From: Calycina herbarum
Taxonomy: Eukaryota; Ascomycota; Leotiomycetes; Helotiales; Pezizellaceae
NCBI GenBank assembly: GCA_001414485.1
Contig: LLEY01000132.1
Span: forward strand, 62,001-126,000
DNA length: 64,000 nucleotides
Direction: 5' to 3'
Below the pieces are notes generated by a model. It ran no database searches, was not told where the DNA came from, and was given only the letters and a program-made list of their open reading frames with translations. Each line of letters begins with the position of its first letter. Position 1 is the first letter of the stretch. Of the stretch, positions 11,454 through 23,320 are shown one piece after another. The translations under genes and the position numbers were made by a program.

Positions 11454-11975
11454 CACTTCGTAGAAGCGTATTAAATGAGTAGAGTAGAGTAGAGTAGAGT
11501 AGAGTAGTGACTGCTACTCTCCTCTACTCAAGGGATTTTATATACTACTCTACTCTACTCGAGTACTACTCAAGTAGTACTCGAGTAGTACGGACCGAGT
11601 CGGACCGACGCTCAGGAGAGTCGGGCCTAAAATCGGTATATATTTTTAGTACTAGAACAGCTCAGTAAGAGTTTTCTATAAATAGTTATTAGAATTTTCT
11701 AAGGTGATATCTCTTTAGAAGAGAACAGAGAGAAGAAACGAGAAATGCTTATCTGATTTTCACGGCTTTTTAATACTAAAATTGTGTCTTCTTCTTAGCT
11801 TATATTTATATATTACTACTATTTATAGACTACTCGAGTAGTACTTGAGTAGTCAAGAGTAGCTACTCTACTCTACTTATCTAACTTACTACTCATACTC
11901 TACTCTACTCTACTTACGACTACTCGAGTAGTACTCGAGTAGTTGAGTAGTTTGTTAATACGCTGCTTCGTAGTG
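11454..11975. mobile_element. 522-bp non-autonomous element with long inverted ends and GAGTA/ACTCGAGTAGT palindromes
   Basis: The left end CACTTCGTAGAAGCGTATTAA (11454-11474) and the reverse complement of the right end (11955-11975) agree at 18 of 21 bases. Just inside lie GAGTAG tandem units (11477-11509) and facing CTACTC units (11862-11915), plus several perfect ACTACTCGAGTAGT palindromes. The middle is AT-rich. No coding capacity and no convincing target duplication was found, so superfamily is not assigned. It lies directly upstream of the decayed paralogue at 12107-12363 and may have removed that gene's first exon. Confidence 0.6.
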
Positions 11976-12007
11976 GCGAAAGAACGGAAGGTGCGTTTGA
12001 AATCAGA

Positions 12008-12090
12008 CATATGACATCTTTCATTCATACATCATTCATACATCTTTCATACATACATCTTTCATACATCATTCATACCATCATTCACAC
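12008..12090. repeat. CATTCATACATCTTT-type microsatellite
   Basis: Degenerate tandem units of cattcatacat and ctttcatacat run from about 12008 to 12090, immediately before the branch-point-like ctaaccctaat and acceptor of the gene relic at 12107. Confidence 0.7.
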
Positions 12091-12106
12091 TAACCCTAAT
12101 ACCCAG

Positions 12107-12363
12107 AGAGAGAAAAGAAGCCGAAAACACCAAGAGCGAGCGCTAAAGATGATGCTGCCAAAGGCATTGATTGATTGAGCTTGCACTCAAAACGCAAACA
12201 GGCCAAAAGAAAAGTAAGTTAGTTCATTCATTCTACATTGTTCCTAATAGAATATTGCGGATTCTTTATTGAGGCACAACCACAACATGAAGTAAACGAA
12301 ACACAGTCATCAACCTCGGCTTCAATTCAACCAGAGAGCGAGGAAAAGGAGAGCAAGAAATGA
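12107..12363 (+). pseudogene. Decayed paralogue of the small Lys/Glu-rich gene at 4815-5286
   Basis: After an acceptor (ctaatacccag, 12105-12106) a phase-1 exon 12107-12213 reads REKKPKTPRASAKDDAAKGID, then TGA, then LSLHSKRKQAKRK. A 60-nt intron (12214-12273, GTAAGT...TTGAG) follows, and a 90-nt last exon, AQPQHEVNETQSSTSASIQ then PESEEKESKK, ends at TGA 12361-12363. Exon phases, the DDA-KG motif and the 90-nt terminal exon match the gene at 4815-5286. The single in-frame TGA (12168-12170) could be CGA changed by C-to-T. No first exon is visible; a microsatellite and the 522-bp inverted-repeat element occupy its expected place. Confidence 0.55.
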
Positions 12364-12739
12364 TCAAAAAACATCATATCGAAATGGTTTCAAGTCTTCC
12401 TCAACAACCAACTTCATTTCTCAAAAGCTCATCCATCGCTAGCTACGAGTACACAAACCCCAACCTCCTCCCTCCATCCCATACACCAGTTTACTCGCTC
12501 CGAATCAACCTTCAAAACCACCATGGAAGGGAATCACACCAGTTAGATACCTCAAAAGCAGATAGAAGCTCAATCAAAAAACGCCCCGCTAAAACACATA
12601 TCTGCTTCCATCATGGCATTGAACACATCAAATCCCTTCGTTCCCCAAACACCACAAAACACCAATTCCCAAGTGTTTCCAGATCTCATAAAAGCAAAAG
12701 ATTCAAAGCAAAAGTACAAACCCCACCCCTCAAATCCCC

Positions 12740-15172
12740 TCAAGGTTGCGAAGGAGTATTTCCACTGGTCGAACTCGAACCGTTCGCATCACCACTCACG
12801 GGCGTAGGCGCAATCCGCCTCTTCTTCTTATCCCCTCCATCCCGATCCTCTCTCTCACTCTCGCTATGATCTCTCTTGATGCCACTAACCGAGCTCGCTG
12901 TGCTTCTAGGTGTTTGTGGAGGCGTCGTCATAGGGGGCATCCCCGACATGAAGCTTCCAGCCGTGATTCCAGACACTGTCCCCCCGACGAGAGGAGGATT
13001 GCTGATGACCGATCCTGCAGGTTGAGGAACAGCAGAGATGGTAGCTATCGAAGAAGTAGAGTTCGATCGGGTGGGTGATGAGGGTCGGATATTTGGATTC
13101 ACAGATGCTGGTGGTGGAGAGGGAGCGACGGAAAGGTTGGAGGAGGTACGATGGTGGTGACCGACTACTGGGAAGGGTGAGGGCGGAGCGATACCGGTTG
13201 GTGTTGCCATTGGGGTGTTTTGGGAGGAGGAAACCGCTGTACCAGTCAACATTGTATGTTTTGATGTTGGTAAATCGCCGGAATATGGTTGGCCAAGCTC
13301 TCCGGGGGAGAATGTGAGGGTGGAGCAGAATCCATCTGAGGATGTCATCAACAAAGTTTGTCCATCGTTTGACCTGCAATTTGTTAGCTTGAAATCTTTT
13401 GATGATTAGTATGATACTGGCTTACCAAGTTAGATCAGTGAAGGTCGCGCAATGCAAGTTGCTAACAACACAGAGGGGTGTTTGTTGTTGCGTATCGTAC
13501 ATCAAGACGGAGTCTTCAGTTGCAACAGCGTAGATCATCCGATATGGAAGTGTAAAGGCCATTGAAGGACCCTGTGTTGACGCATTTGTTTCTACCTCGA
13601 GTGGTTTTGGTTTTGGAGATGATGTTGGCCCTGCAGGATCACTGGATTGTGGTACAATCGGAGGTGGCTCCATGATCGAGGAAGGAGCTGGCGATCTCGA
13701 GGTAACTGCCGGTTCGGGGAGTGCTGGCATGGCATCCGATGAAGAGGTATCAATCGTGATATGTTTAGTCGGAGGCGAAGCTTTTCTTGTGGTGTAGAAA
13801 ATTGGTGAGCATTTTACTACCACAGAAGGCTTCTTGTGACCTGGTAGATGTGCAATTGGAGGCTTATTGATTCCCCCACGAGTGTAAATATAGACAGTAT
13901 TGATAACTTCATACATCGCCTTTGCGTTGTCATCTAGACCTCTGTGTTGAGTCTGGTATTGGCCGGCGGGTGTGAAAAGAAGACTACCATCCGGGGTGAA
14001 AGTCAATCGACGAAAGAAGGACTTCAGTGTGTCGTTGGCATAAATGTTGGCATTCCGCATACCAAGCCCCATGAATGGCCTTGGTGAAGCTGGCATGATA
14101 GCAGGTAGAGGAAGAGAGGGTGCTGGTGAAGCTGATCGTCTCATTGACATTGCTGGTGACGCCGCTCCAAATGAAGACCTTCTGCTGTGACTGATTGTGC
14201 TTGGAGGGTTCATTGGTAAAGCCAAAGATGTAGGAGTTCCGGGGCACGAAGGAATCGGAGATCCAGATCCAGCATTTAGAGCTTCGGCCGACATTGCAGA
14301 CATCTGAGATCGGAATCCCATATCTGGTGGGGCAGGGCTGCTCGAGGATATTCTTCGCCCTGGTAAATCCATCTTCATGTTATTTCCAATCTTCTTGGGG
14401 ATCTCATCTCGATTGTCCAAAACATAGCTTCCATCTTTTGTTCGCAGGGTGTAGATATGTACTGATCGATCGGAGGATTGGGTCGCGATGTATTCGTTCA
14501 GAGGATCCCAGGCAACTCCTTGCACGTAGTGTTGATGTTCTGCAATCTGTCGTATCAGTGAGCCTGCCTCATTATTAGCTTTAGACACGACAATGGATGA
14601 ATTTAGCGTACCTGTCTGCGCATTGTAGATTCTAGCAACATTGTCCATGCTACCAGTAATGAAATAAACACCATCTGGAGACCAGGCTAGGTCATAGATT
14701 TCGGCCCCTGTGGATCTGCACATGTGCCTCGTCCGCCATGACTCCTTGTCTTCGATTCCATCTTCTCCGAAATTGGTCTTGGAGGTTTGGGAGTCGAGAA
14801 CCCATACGATTACATTTCCATCATCACCGGCAGAAGCCAGAACATCTCCTGGTTTAGGGTTAGCAATTGTTCCGAGAATGGAAGGTGAGGTGAAGGTACC
14901 TCGAGGTGCCCATCGAACAACATTCACAGCTTGTGTATGGCGGACCATGGTACATAGATATTCGACCTTTCGATCCTCTCCCTCGGCGTCTATTCTCCAT
15001 AGCTTTTTCTGGTCAGCATTGGGTGTAGCCGCTCGGGGTGAATTGTACCTACTCGAACATTATTATCTCCCCCACCGGTTGCCAATCGACCTTTTCCATG
15101 AGGCTGGAAGTCGGCCGAGTAGATTGGGGCATTTTCGGCGTGCCAGTTGACTATTATGGGAGCTGCCTTCAT
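12740..15172 (-). CDS. cac2: Chromatin assembly factor 1 subunit B (p60/Cac2-like), WD40 protein, 760 aa
   Basis: Exons 15172-15053, 15002-14612, 14563-13426 and 13373-12740 join to 2283 nt. The start is set at MKAAPIIVNWH (context CCAACATGA), the usual start of this family; an upstream in-frame Met at 15280 would add 36 atypical residues. The WD40 propeller covers about residues 1-560: GRLATGGGDNNVRLWRI, WAPRG, LASAGDDGNVIVWVL, YDLAWSPDG, YVQGVAWDP, IATQSSDRSVHIY and RRLTFTPDGSLLFTPAGQ are diagnostic of p60. Ser/Pro-rich insertions lie at about residues 210-290 and 400-450. The C-terminal 190 residues are disordered Ser/Thr/Pro with a KKKRR nuclear signal near residue 730. CAF-1 deposits new H3-H4 on replicated DNA in the nucleus; Cac2 is its WD40 subunit. 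Intron 2 is 48 nt, a multiple of three without stops. HIR1-like proteins are related, but the N terminus and length favour Cac2. Confidence 0.93.
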
Positions 15173-15342
15173 GTTGGCGGTGGATTTTTGGGTGGTTGCT
15201 GGGCAGTTGTCGGTCTTATCAGCAGCTGCTGCGGGGTGGGTGCTGTCCAGAAGACACGCTTCAATCTTGTGGGGGGACAAAATGGAATTGATTGCGGTGG
15301 GAGGGGAAGCGGTTGAAATTCTGGACTGGACAGGGAAATGGG

Positions 15343-15424
15343 TGGTTGTGGTTGTGGTTCTGGTTCTGGTTGTGGTTCTGGGTTGTGGTTTGGTGTTGCA
15401 GGTACAGTGTGTGTAGTGTAGTGT
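15343..15424. repeat. GGTTGT/GGTTCT tract followed by GTGTA repeats
   Basis: Roughly nine degenerate hexamers (gtggttctggttctggttg) run over 15343-15395. A gtgtagtgtagtgtag run follows at about 15408-15424. Both are about 200 bp upstream of the CAF-1 subunit start. Confidence 0.75.
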
Positions 15425-15946
15425 AGTGTAGGTCAGGGATCAGGGGAGTGGTGCTAACGTTGCCGGCCAGCCTGATGATTGGGCTTTGGGATTGTGAGGA
15501 GCGCGACTTGATCGCGATGCGATGCACTCACGAAATCAACTCGAAGCGGGATGTTGTTATGCTATAGTATCAAATGAAATTTCGCTGGTTGGCATGAATA
15601 GAAGAAGAAGAAAGCAGGGACGGCGAGAAGACGAGAATTCGGATGCCACGTAGATTCCGAAAATCTGATCTCTTCTCAGATGATCCCTTTGTCGCAGTTG
15701 GAATTCGGGGCGGTGGCAGGAGAAGGGAAGGGCAGTTTCAATATGCAACCACTCTACGAGACCGAGACTTTTACGAAGGAAAAGGACCACGCGACAACCA
15801 ATCAAAGTATCCTTAGCATGTTTCCATGTTTCTCGTTTCGTTTCTCGTTTCTCCCGTCAAACACTTTTAGACTTCTAAATGCAATGCCATGGCGGGCGAG
15901 AGCGAGCGGCGAGTGCCAATGGGAAAGGGACCTCTTGTTAGACTGG

Positions 15947-16086
15947 GAATGTCTAAATGTCTAAATGTCTAAATGTAGCAGGAAGGGGCTTTAAGCGGAT
16001 CAAACACCGGTACGGCACGGCGACGTACATGAGAAGATGCTATTCCTGGTCTCTGCAAGGGCAAGAGCAAGAGCAAGAGCAAGACC
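15947..16086. repeat. Two short tandem repeats (TGTCTAAA x3; GAGCAA x4)
   Basis: Three perfect tgtctaaa units lie at about 15949-15972 and four aagagc units at about 16058-16083. They are simple sequence without coding evidence. Confidence 0.7.
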
Positions 16087-16405
16087 AAGTCTCTCAAATG
16101 CGACTTCAGTCTATCAATTGTAATCTGTTCACTGCGACGCTCAAGAGCAGTTTGATCTTGGTTGCTGTTGCTATGCAATCTTTCATATAGTATGTAACAG
16201 AAGTTGCTCTGCTCTACCCCTAAGGTTACTAACAGTCATCGTTTGACTCGTTCCATAAGGCTGAAAAGGATTAACCTTAGGTCAATACAGCTCACCGTCA
16301 TTTCATCTCGCCACGAGTCTGACGGTGGTGAAAACTTCTTTAACAGGTGTCTTTAACAGGTGAGTCTGGCTTCTTTAACATGTGAGTCTGGAGCTGGTGT
16401 CAGAT

Positions 16406-16445
16406 AGCAGTAGCAGTAGCAGTAGCAGTAGCAGTAGCAGTAGCT
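16406..16445. repeat. AGCAGT hexanucleotide array (six units)
   Basis: A near-perfect agcagt array about 40 bp long in the divergent intergenic region; likely polymorphic in length between strains. Confidence 0.8.
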
Positions 16446-16852
16446 GAAGCGGAAAAGATGAGATGTTGACTCGTCTGCAACAGTGGACTGAACTCGGTTC
16501 AGAACAATTCTGTGTTTGGTCATCTGCAGACTTTTACTCCACTACGTGCAACATGGAGCATGAAATACACCTTATAGCCAAGAGAGTTTTGCATACCGAG
16601 ACATAGAATCCTATCAAACTAATCAAATCTCCACTTTATCAAATCGGTTGTTTTCAAGCGCCGTGGGATCAGATACGCGGGAGTAGCCTTCGAGGAGGGT
16701 AGTCACATGATTGATTCCTTTCAGCACGTGGTTTCGCCAGCCACAACGGATCGTGCGCCTCATGTTTTACAACAGACGTCCCTTCGACATCCTCACTTCT
16801 CTTTCTCTTTCTACCAACCTCGAACTTTGTATCACCATTGCCATCCATCTAT

Positions 16853-16886
16853 CCAACTCGTTGCCAACTCGTTGCCAACTCGTTGC
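16853..16886. repeat. Three perfect 11-bp repeats CCAACTCGTTG
   Basis: Three head-to-tail copies of ccaactcgttg, about 1.25 kb upstream of the ABC transporter start. Confidence 0.8.
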
Positions 16887-18125
16887 TCTGACCTCTACAT
16901 CCCATTGCACCTGCTGCTTCTCCACCAGCACCAATGGCTCTCCTCCCTTCATCTCCGATGCTCCCAGTAGACGGAAGTAAGCTGCATCTCACGCCCCCCT
17001 CCCGCTTCCACCACTCCACTCGTGGCCATTCTGGTCAAGTTCACATTACTCATCCCACCTCTTCACCGCTGGATGGAGGTCAATCAACATGACGATATTC
17101 CTCCGCAGAGCATTGGAAAAGGGGAAAAGCATGGATTGAAGTGAAGCAGCCGCCGCACCTTATCAAATCTGATCAAGAGATCCGGCAGCGATGCGAATGC
17201 AGAAGCTGCATGTTGTGTTACCCACCCTAGGAACGAGCAAAGTGAATCAGGTGAGAACGGGGAAGAGACGAGCAATAAGTGAGATGAGTATTCTTTTCAT
17301 ATCATTCTTCCCAATTATCTCTTCGCAGGTCCTCGGTGAGGAAAAAAAGACGCACATTTTCAGGAATGTAAGAGGCGAGCTTACAAGTGTAGACCAGATC
17401 CACGGGCAAGTCGAATCGCACTCCCAAGTGCAAGTAAAAGTCCATGTCCTTGAGATTCACTTGAAGGTATTGATCTTCGCTTTTTTATATCTTTCATCTT
17501 TCACTCCCCCATCACTTGCATGCGCCGCATAGCCTCCGATTGTCTTCCGATTCGCTCCCAACAAGTGCCTCCCAAGTCTTCTCCAGACTACCTTGACGGG
17601 TCAAGTAGAAAGATTCCCACTTTTGTCACCAACACATCCACGTCCTTACCTTCAAACCATTCGCACGTCTCCTGCGACCTTCTCTTTGTTGCCTAGTGTG
17701 GGTGTGGTTCTTTGCTCTGCCCCTCCCCCTCCCCCTCCACCTCTGCATATCTGCATATTGGAATCAATCTTGAACGCCAAACTGCTGCAGACTCCACATC
17801 ACGAAATACGATCCCCCCACCTTTTACACTTCGCCGTTCCCTTCACAGTCAATTACCAGGCAATCACGCAGGAAAAATTGGTGTTGCTACAAGAAGAAAA
17901 GAAGCTTTGCCGCTACGCCGGTTGACTCAGAGCTGTCCTCCTTCGCTGCTCTCAATCCATTTCTGTTGACGTGTGGGGTTGTTACTCATACAAAAAAGAC
18001 GTGACTAGACAGGAGTCGTCTCTCAGTCAACACCATCGCCGCTGGTCCTGTCGTCAACCTATCTCACGTCCAATTTTTTCACGACAACCGATCATGCAAC
18101 ATCCTCAATCCAACTAGATCGGACA

Positions 18126-21100
18126 ATGTTAATTGAGATGCGGCATCCTGATTCAAGATCATTTGCTGCGGGGGGCGTGGGCATAGTCTTGACTGCGCTC
18201 CTCACTCTACCTTCGATCTTTGGTCTGACCTGCCATCTTCAAACAGTCAAGCGCAAGGAAAAGAGCTATCAAGATCAAGATGGCGTCGCAACAGATGAAT
18301 CGGTTGCAAAATATACTGCCACAATCCCAAAGATAGCCATTGCCATCCTCACGCTTCTTGGCTTCCTCATTTCAATTTCTTTGGCTATCCTTGGTACCCT
18401 TGATCCTCACAAGGTCATGTTCTTGGAGAATTGGCTCAATGTTGCGCAATGGGTACGTACATACATCGGTATTTTCTCTACCAACAGGCACTAATTCTTA
18501 GCAGGCTTTCATTGTCGTTCAAACGGTTTCTATCTCGACGACTCGAAATACCCTCCAGTCATATCGTCTCGGTGTCTTCGCAGCATTATCATGTTTCCTC
18601 CTTTTTGCCATACTGCTCTTCCAAGATCAACTGCTTGCTCAAAGTCCGAGATTGAGTACCTCGTCGCCAATCGTGGGACTCCGAATTGCGGAGCTTTTCT
18701 TGGTAGTATTCGCTGGATCTGCAAGCGTATGTATCCCTCGACGACCGGCTGTGTTCCACAATGGCCATCCTGTTGATGGAATGCTCACTACATCCGCTCT
18801 GGGACGTTACACATTTTCGTGGGTTGGTGGATTGCTTAAACTGGCGAGAGACAAGAATCGACTCAATCAGAATGATCTGCCCGCAATGGACCATTACACA
18901 CGTGCAAAGGATTTGAGCGATGCCTGGGGACGGAAAACTCATAAGAAACCACTTTGGATTGAGATCTTTCTCGCTCATAAGACAAAATTCATCCGACAAT
19001 GGGGGTTGACACTTATACAAGCTTTTGGAATCTTTGCACCACAATTCATCACTTTTCATATCTTGCAGATTCTAGAGAAGAGAATTCCAGGCCAAGCTGT
19101 TGGTTCAGATGCGTGGCTATGGGTTGTTACACTCACCGTCACTACTATTGCGGCATCGTGGATTGAGGTACGTCAAGTTTCGGGGGGCATTTCCTTTTTT
19201 ATCATTCAGTTGATGGATCTTTCTCCAACCGCCCTGCAAATGTTCATAACCTTTTTCGAAGCACTGCGCTGACATTTTCCCTTGGTACAGGCATGGCTGT
19301 ACTGGATTTGTTGGTCTGAAATTGCCATTCCTATCCGATCTCAACTTGCAAGTCTCATCTTTCAAAAGGCCATGCGAAGAAAAGACGTCAAAGGAGCTTC
19401 AAAAACCGACAGAAAACCCCCCTCTGAAGCATCGAAAACTGCAAGTTCGCTGAAGGACGAAGAGGACAAGGAGGAGGACAACGACCCAAAGGGCAAACAA
19501 AATACAGTCAATTTAATTGGTGTTGATGCAAAACGTGTTGCCGATTTTTGTTCTTTCAACAATTACTTCCCAGGAAGTGTTTTCAGGCTCGTCATCTCAT
19601 TCACATTCTTGGTGAAAATCGTTGGCTGGGTACCTTTGCTCTCCGGATTCGCGGCCATGACTGTCATTCTTCCCCTGAACATATACTTTAGCAAGAGATA
19701 TTCTGCTGCACAAGATAGACTGATGAAAGTCCGAGATACGAAAATGGGGGTTGTCACCGAGGCTTTGCAAGGTAGGTGAGCGATGTAATTGTGGCTATTC
19801 AAAATCTAATCGTTCCCAGGTATTCGACAAATCAAGTTTTCTGCCCTGGAAACCAACTGGCACGGGAAGATAGGTAAAGTAAGAAACAAGGAATTGGCTG
19901 AACAGTGGAGTGTGATGAGTTCAGACGTTGTCCTACTCTTGTAAGTATTTCCTCTAGTCATGTTGGAAGCCAATTTAACATTCCATAGCTGCTGGATCAC
20001 AAGTCCCATCGCTCTTGCTGTGACTTCCCTCGCAATGTATTCCTGGCTATATGGAGATCTCACACCTTCCATTGCTTTTACTTCCCTTGGTGTTTTCGGC
20101 AGTCTCGAGGTTACCCTTGGTGTCATGCCAGAACTTACGACCGATTTGATTGATGCTTGGATTTCCATCAAGCGAATCGAAAGGTATTTGAATGCCCCCG
20201 AGATCTCCGAGAACACCAATGATGGACCAAATATTGCATTCGAGGATGTTTCTATCGCATGGCCTTCGGACGAAGAAAAGGAAGATGGGGATGAACGTTA
20301 CGTCCTCCGAAATATCGATATATCCTTCCCTGAAAAGGAACTTAGTGTGATCAGTGGCAAGACGGGAACCGGAAAGAGTTTGTTGCTGGCCTCTATCCTT
20401 GGTGAAGTCGATGTATTGTCTGGGAAGGTAACGATTCCACGACCACCCCCTACTCATGAAAAACATGACCATCTTGCTACGAAGGATAATTGGATCATAC
20501 CTTCGGCCGTCGCTTTTGTTGCTCAAATCCCTTGGATTGAAAACGCCAGCATTAAAGATAATATCATATTTGGTCTGCCCAACGACGAATCTCGTTATCA
20601 GAAAGTTATCGAGGTTTGCGCTTTGAAGAAGGATTTGGTAATGCTTTCAGATGGTGAACACACGGAAATCGGAGCTAATGGTATAAATTTGAGTGGCGGA
20701 CAAAGATGGAGAGTCACATTTGCTCGTGCTTTATATTCGAGAGCTGGTATATTGATCTTGGACGATATATTTAGTGCAGTAGATGCACACGTGGGTCGAT
20801 ATATCTTTGAGAAAGGTCTCACGGGAGAACTGGGCATTGGAAGAACTCGGATCTTGGTCACTCATCACGTCGCACTTGTCAAATCGAAAACCAAATATAT
20901 TGTCGAACTCGGAGATGGAACGGTAGAAAATTGCGGTCTGGTGCAGGAATTGGAAGAGGATGGAACGCTACAAAAGATCATCAGTCATGAGGAAACTGCC
21001 CAGGAGATACAGGAGGACCAAGAAGAGACAGCTGTCAACTCGGAACAATCTTCGGATGTCGAAAACAACGAACCATTGAAGAAGGTCGACTCCAAGATTC

Positions 21101-23320
21101 CAACACCAAAGAAGTTCGTCGAAGATGAAAAGCGTGAAAAGGGAAGAGTGAAGACGGCTGTTTATATGTCCTATTTCAAGTCTAGCGGTGGCCTACCCTT
21201 CTGGAGTTTGGCTCTTCTTGCTTTTGCTGGTCTTCAAGTTATCCTCACAGGTAAGCTCAACTTCCTAAGCACATGAACCTTTACTAATACTAGCAACGCA
21301 GGTCGTTCATGGTGGCTTCGTCTCTGGACTCAGGATAACCAGCATACTAGCCTAACACATACCTTTACTTATTCATTCCACGTCCACGACCTTGCGCCTC
21401 AGTCTACGAACAATGTAGCCACGAACTCGGAACAACATGCTCATGGTCTCGTATTTTACTTGGGGATTTACATCGCTTTTTCCGTTGCAAACGCTATCGT
21501 CGGCACCTTTAGGTATTGGTGGGTATTCTCAGGATCTATACGTGCATCTCGACAGCTGTTTGACAAGTTGAGTTTTACAATTTTGAGAACACCATTGAGA
21601 TGGATGGACACGGTTCCGTTGGGCAGAATCTTGAATCGCTTCACGGCAGATTTCGCTATTGTGGACTCTCGCCTTGCGCTGGATATGTCGTTCTGTGGCA
21701 ACAATTTCTTTACTCTGACTGGAATCATGGCTGCTGGGTAAGTCAATTCAATACATCTTTCCCTATACCCTTCCCTTACTAACGTACAATAGTGCCTTCG
21801 TTTCCCCATGGGTGATTGCCATGTCGGTAACCCTCATGTCGATATGCATCTACATTGCCCGCCTCTTCATGCCCGGAGCACGAGAAGTCAAACGCCTCGA
21901 ATCCAACGCCAAATCGCCAGTCTTTGAACAATTCGGCAGTGCACTCACGGGTGTTGGCACCATTCGGGCCTTTGACAAGTCGGGTGTCTACATCGAGCGA
22001 ATGTTCAAGAAGATTGACGATCATTCTTCCTCCTTCTGGCACCTCTGGGCTTTCAATCGCTGGATGGGATGGCGCATGTCGGTCATTGGGGGACTCTTCT
22101 CTAGTTTCGTCTGTGTCCTTATTCTTCTGATGAAGCGGATTGATGCTAGTCTTGCGGGTTTTGCATTAAGCTTTGCCTTGCAGTTTGGACAGGTTGTTAT
22201 CTGGACTATTCGACATTACACTAATGTGGAGCTGGATATGAATGCGGCGGAACGAATTATCGAATACACCAACCTCCAAACCGAATCACAAGCAGGCATC
22301 GATCCACCCGCTCATTGGCCCGCAGAAGGAGTCCTCGAAGTTAATGACCTCGTCGTCGCATACGCCCCAGAACTTGACGCTGTTCTAAATGGTATCTCCT
22401 TCCGTGTTGAACGGAATGAACGGATCGGCGTCGTAGGTCGTACCGGTGCAGGTAAATCCTCTCTCACACTCGCCATCTTCCGATTCCTCGAAGCTCGTAG
22501 GGGCTCCATCCACATCGACGGTCTCGACATTTCGAAGATTAAACTCCAGGCTTTACGTTCGAGATTGGCTATTATTCCACAAGATCCTGTTCTTTTCTCT
22601 GGAACTGTTCGCTCTAATCTTGACGCGTTTGATGAACGTACTGACGAGGAATTGTACGACGCACTCGCGCGTGTCCATCTCATCTCTGCTTCTTCATCTA
22701 GCTCTACTTCTCTCGCTGGCTCCGCATCTGGACCTCGTTCTCGTATCTCGACGCCTAGTTCGAGTCCGAGTTCTGCGTATGTTACGGCGGCTAGTCGGGT
22801 TAGTCAGAGAACTCCTGTGCCTGCTGGATCTTCGCCTTCGCCTGATTCTACATACGTCACGGTCTCTTCCCAGATTCCTCCGATGGCCAAGAATGAAAAT
22901 ACCAACCCTTTCAGCTCTTTGAATTCCACCATCACAGAAGGCGGACTCAACCTCTCCCAAGGCCAGCGACAGTTGTTGTGTTTGGCACGAGCCATCGTTG
23001 CGAGACCGAAAATCATGGTGCTGGATGAGGCGACTAGTGCGGTGGATATGGATACCGATTCGCTCATTCAACGCAGTATTCGGGAGGAGTTTGGGGGGAG
23101 TACGTTGGTTGTTATTGCGCATCGGCTTAGTACCATTGTTGATTTCGACAAGATTCTCGTGCTGGGGGAGGGAAAGGTTGTTGAGTTTGGGAAACCAAGG
23201 GATTTGATGGCTGTTGAGGGGGGCGCTTTCCGGGGGATGGTTGAGGAGAGTGGGGAGCGTGCGCATCTTGAGGGGATTATCAAGGGTTCGGCTGTTGCTT
23301 CTGCTGCTGGATCTTCGTGA
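18126..23320 (+). CDS. ABC-C (MRP/YCF1-type) full-length transporter, 1605 aa, seven exons
   Basis: Exons 18126-18452, 18505-19167, 19291-19771, 19820-19940, 19989-21250, 21302-21737 and 21793-23320 join to 4818 nt with consistent phases. The layout is an N-terminal extension of membrane helices (TMD0-like, residues 1 to about 250), TMD1, NBD1, TMD2, NBD2. NBD1: Walker A GKTGTGKS near residue 654, Q-loop [16 protein letters not shown], signature [15 protein letters not shown] near 765, Walker [12 protein letters not shown] with Asp where the catalytic Glu normally sits, then VTHH. NBD2: Walker [10 protein letters not shown] near 1312, signature [15 protein letters not shown] near 1483, Walker [11 protein letters not shown] and an H-loop (IAHRLST), so it is the likely catalytic site. 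A Ser-rich insert of about 75 residues precedes the NBD2 signature. Such proteins export organic anions, conjugates or metabolites across the vacuolar or plasma membrane; the substrate cannot be read from sequence, and no biosynthetic cluster is seen beside it. Confidence 0.93.

Larger units (their letters stand above)
15173..18125. other. Divergent intergenic region between the CAF-1 and ABC transporter genes
   Basis: Nearly 3 kb between two divergent starts, containing promoters and 5' leaders that I cannot delimit. It holds several microsatellites (listed separately). Many short open frames, including pairs separated by GT...AG-like sites at 17191-17520, have no recognisable product and may be upstream ORFs or chance. 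Confidence 0.5.

Noticed and set aside
11470..11950. GAGTAG/CTACTC arrays as telomere-like repeats
   Set aside because: The unit is not the fungal telomere TTAGGG, and the arrays face each other within a bounded element.
12360..12869. 169-codon plus-strand frame
   Set aside because: Its second half is the antisense of the CAF-1 subunit's C-terminal exon, and its first half has Ser/His/Pro-rich low-complexity composition with no family feature.
14294..15416. Several plus-strand frames of 90-146 codons
   Set aside because: Antisense shadows of the CAF-1 subunit exons, and of a GGTT-rich microsatellite.
17361..17400. CKRRAYKC-like string resembling half of a Zn2Cys6 cluster
   Set aside because: Only two of six cysteines in the right spacing; the next frame segments have stops. 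Probably chance.
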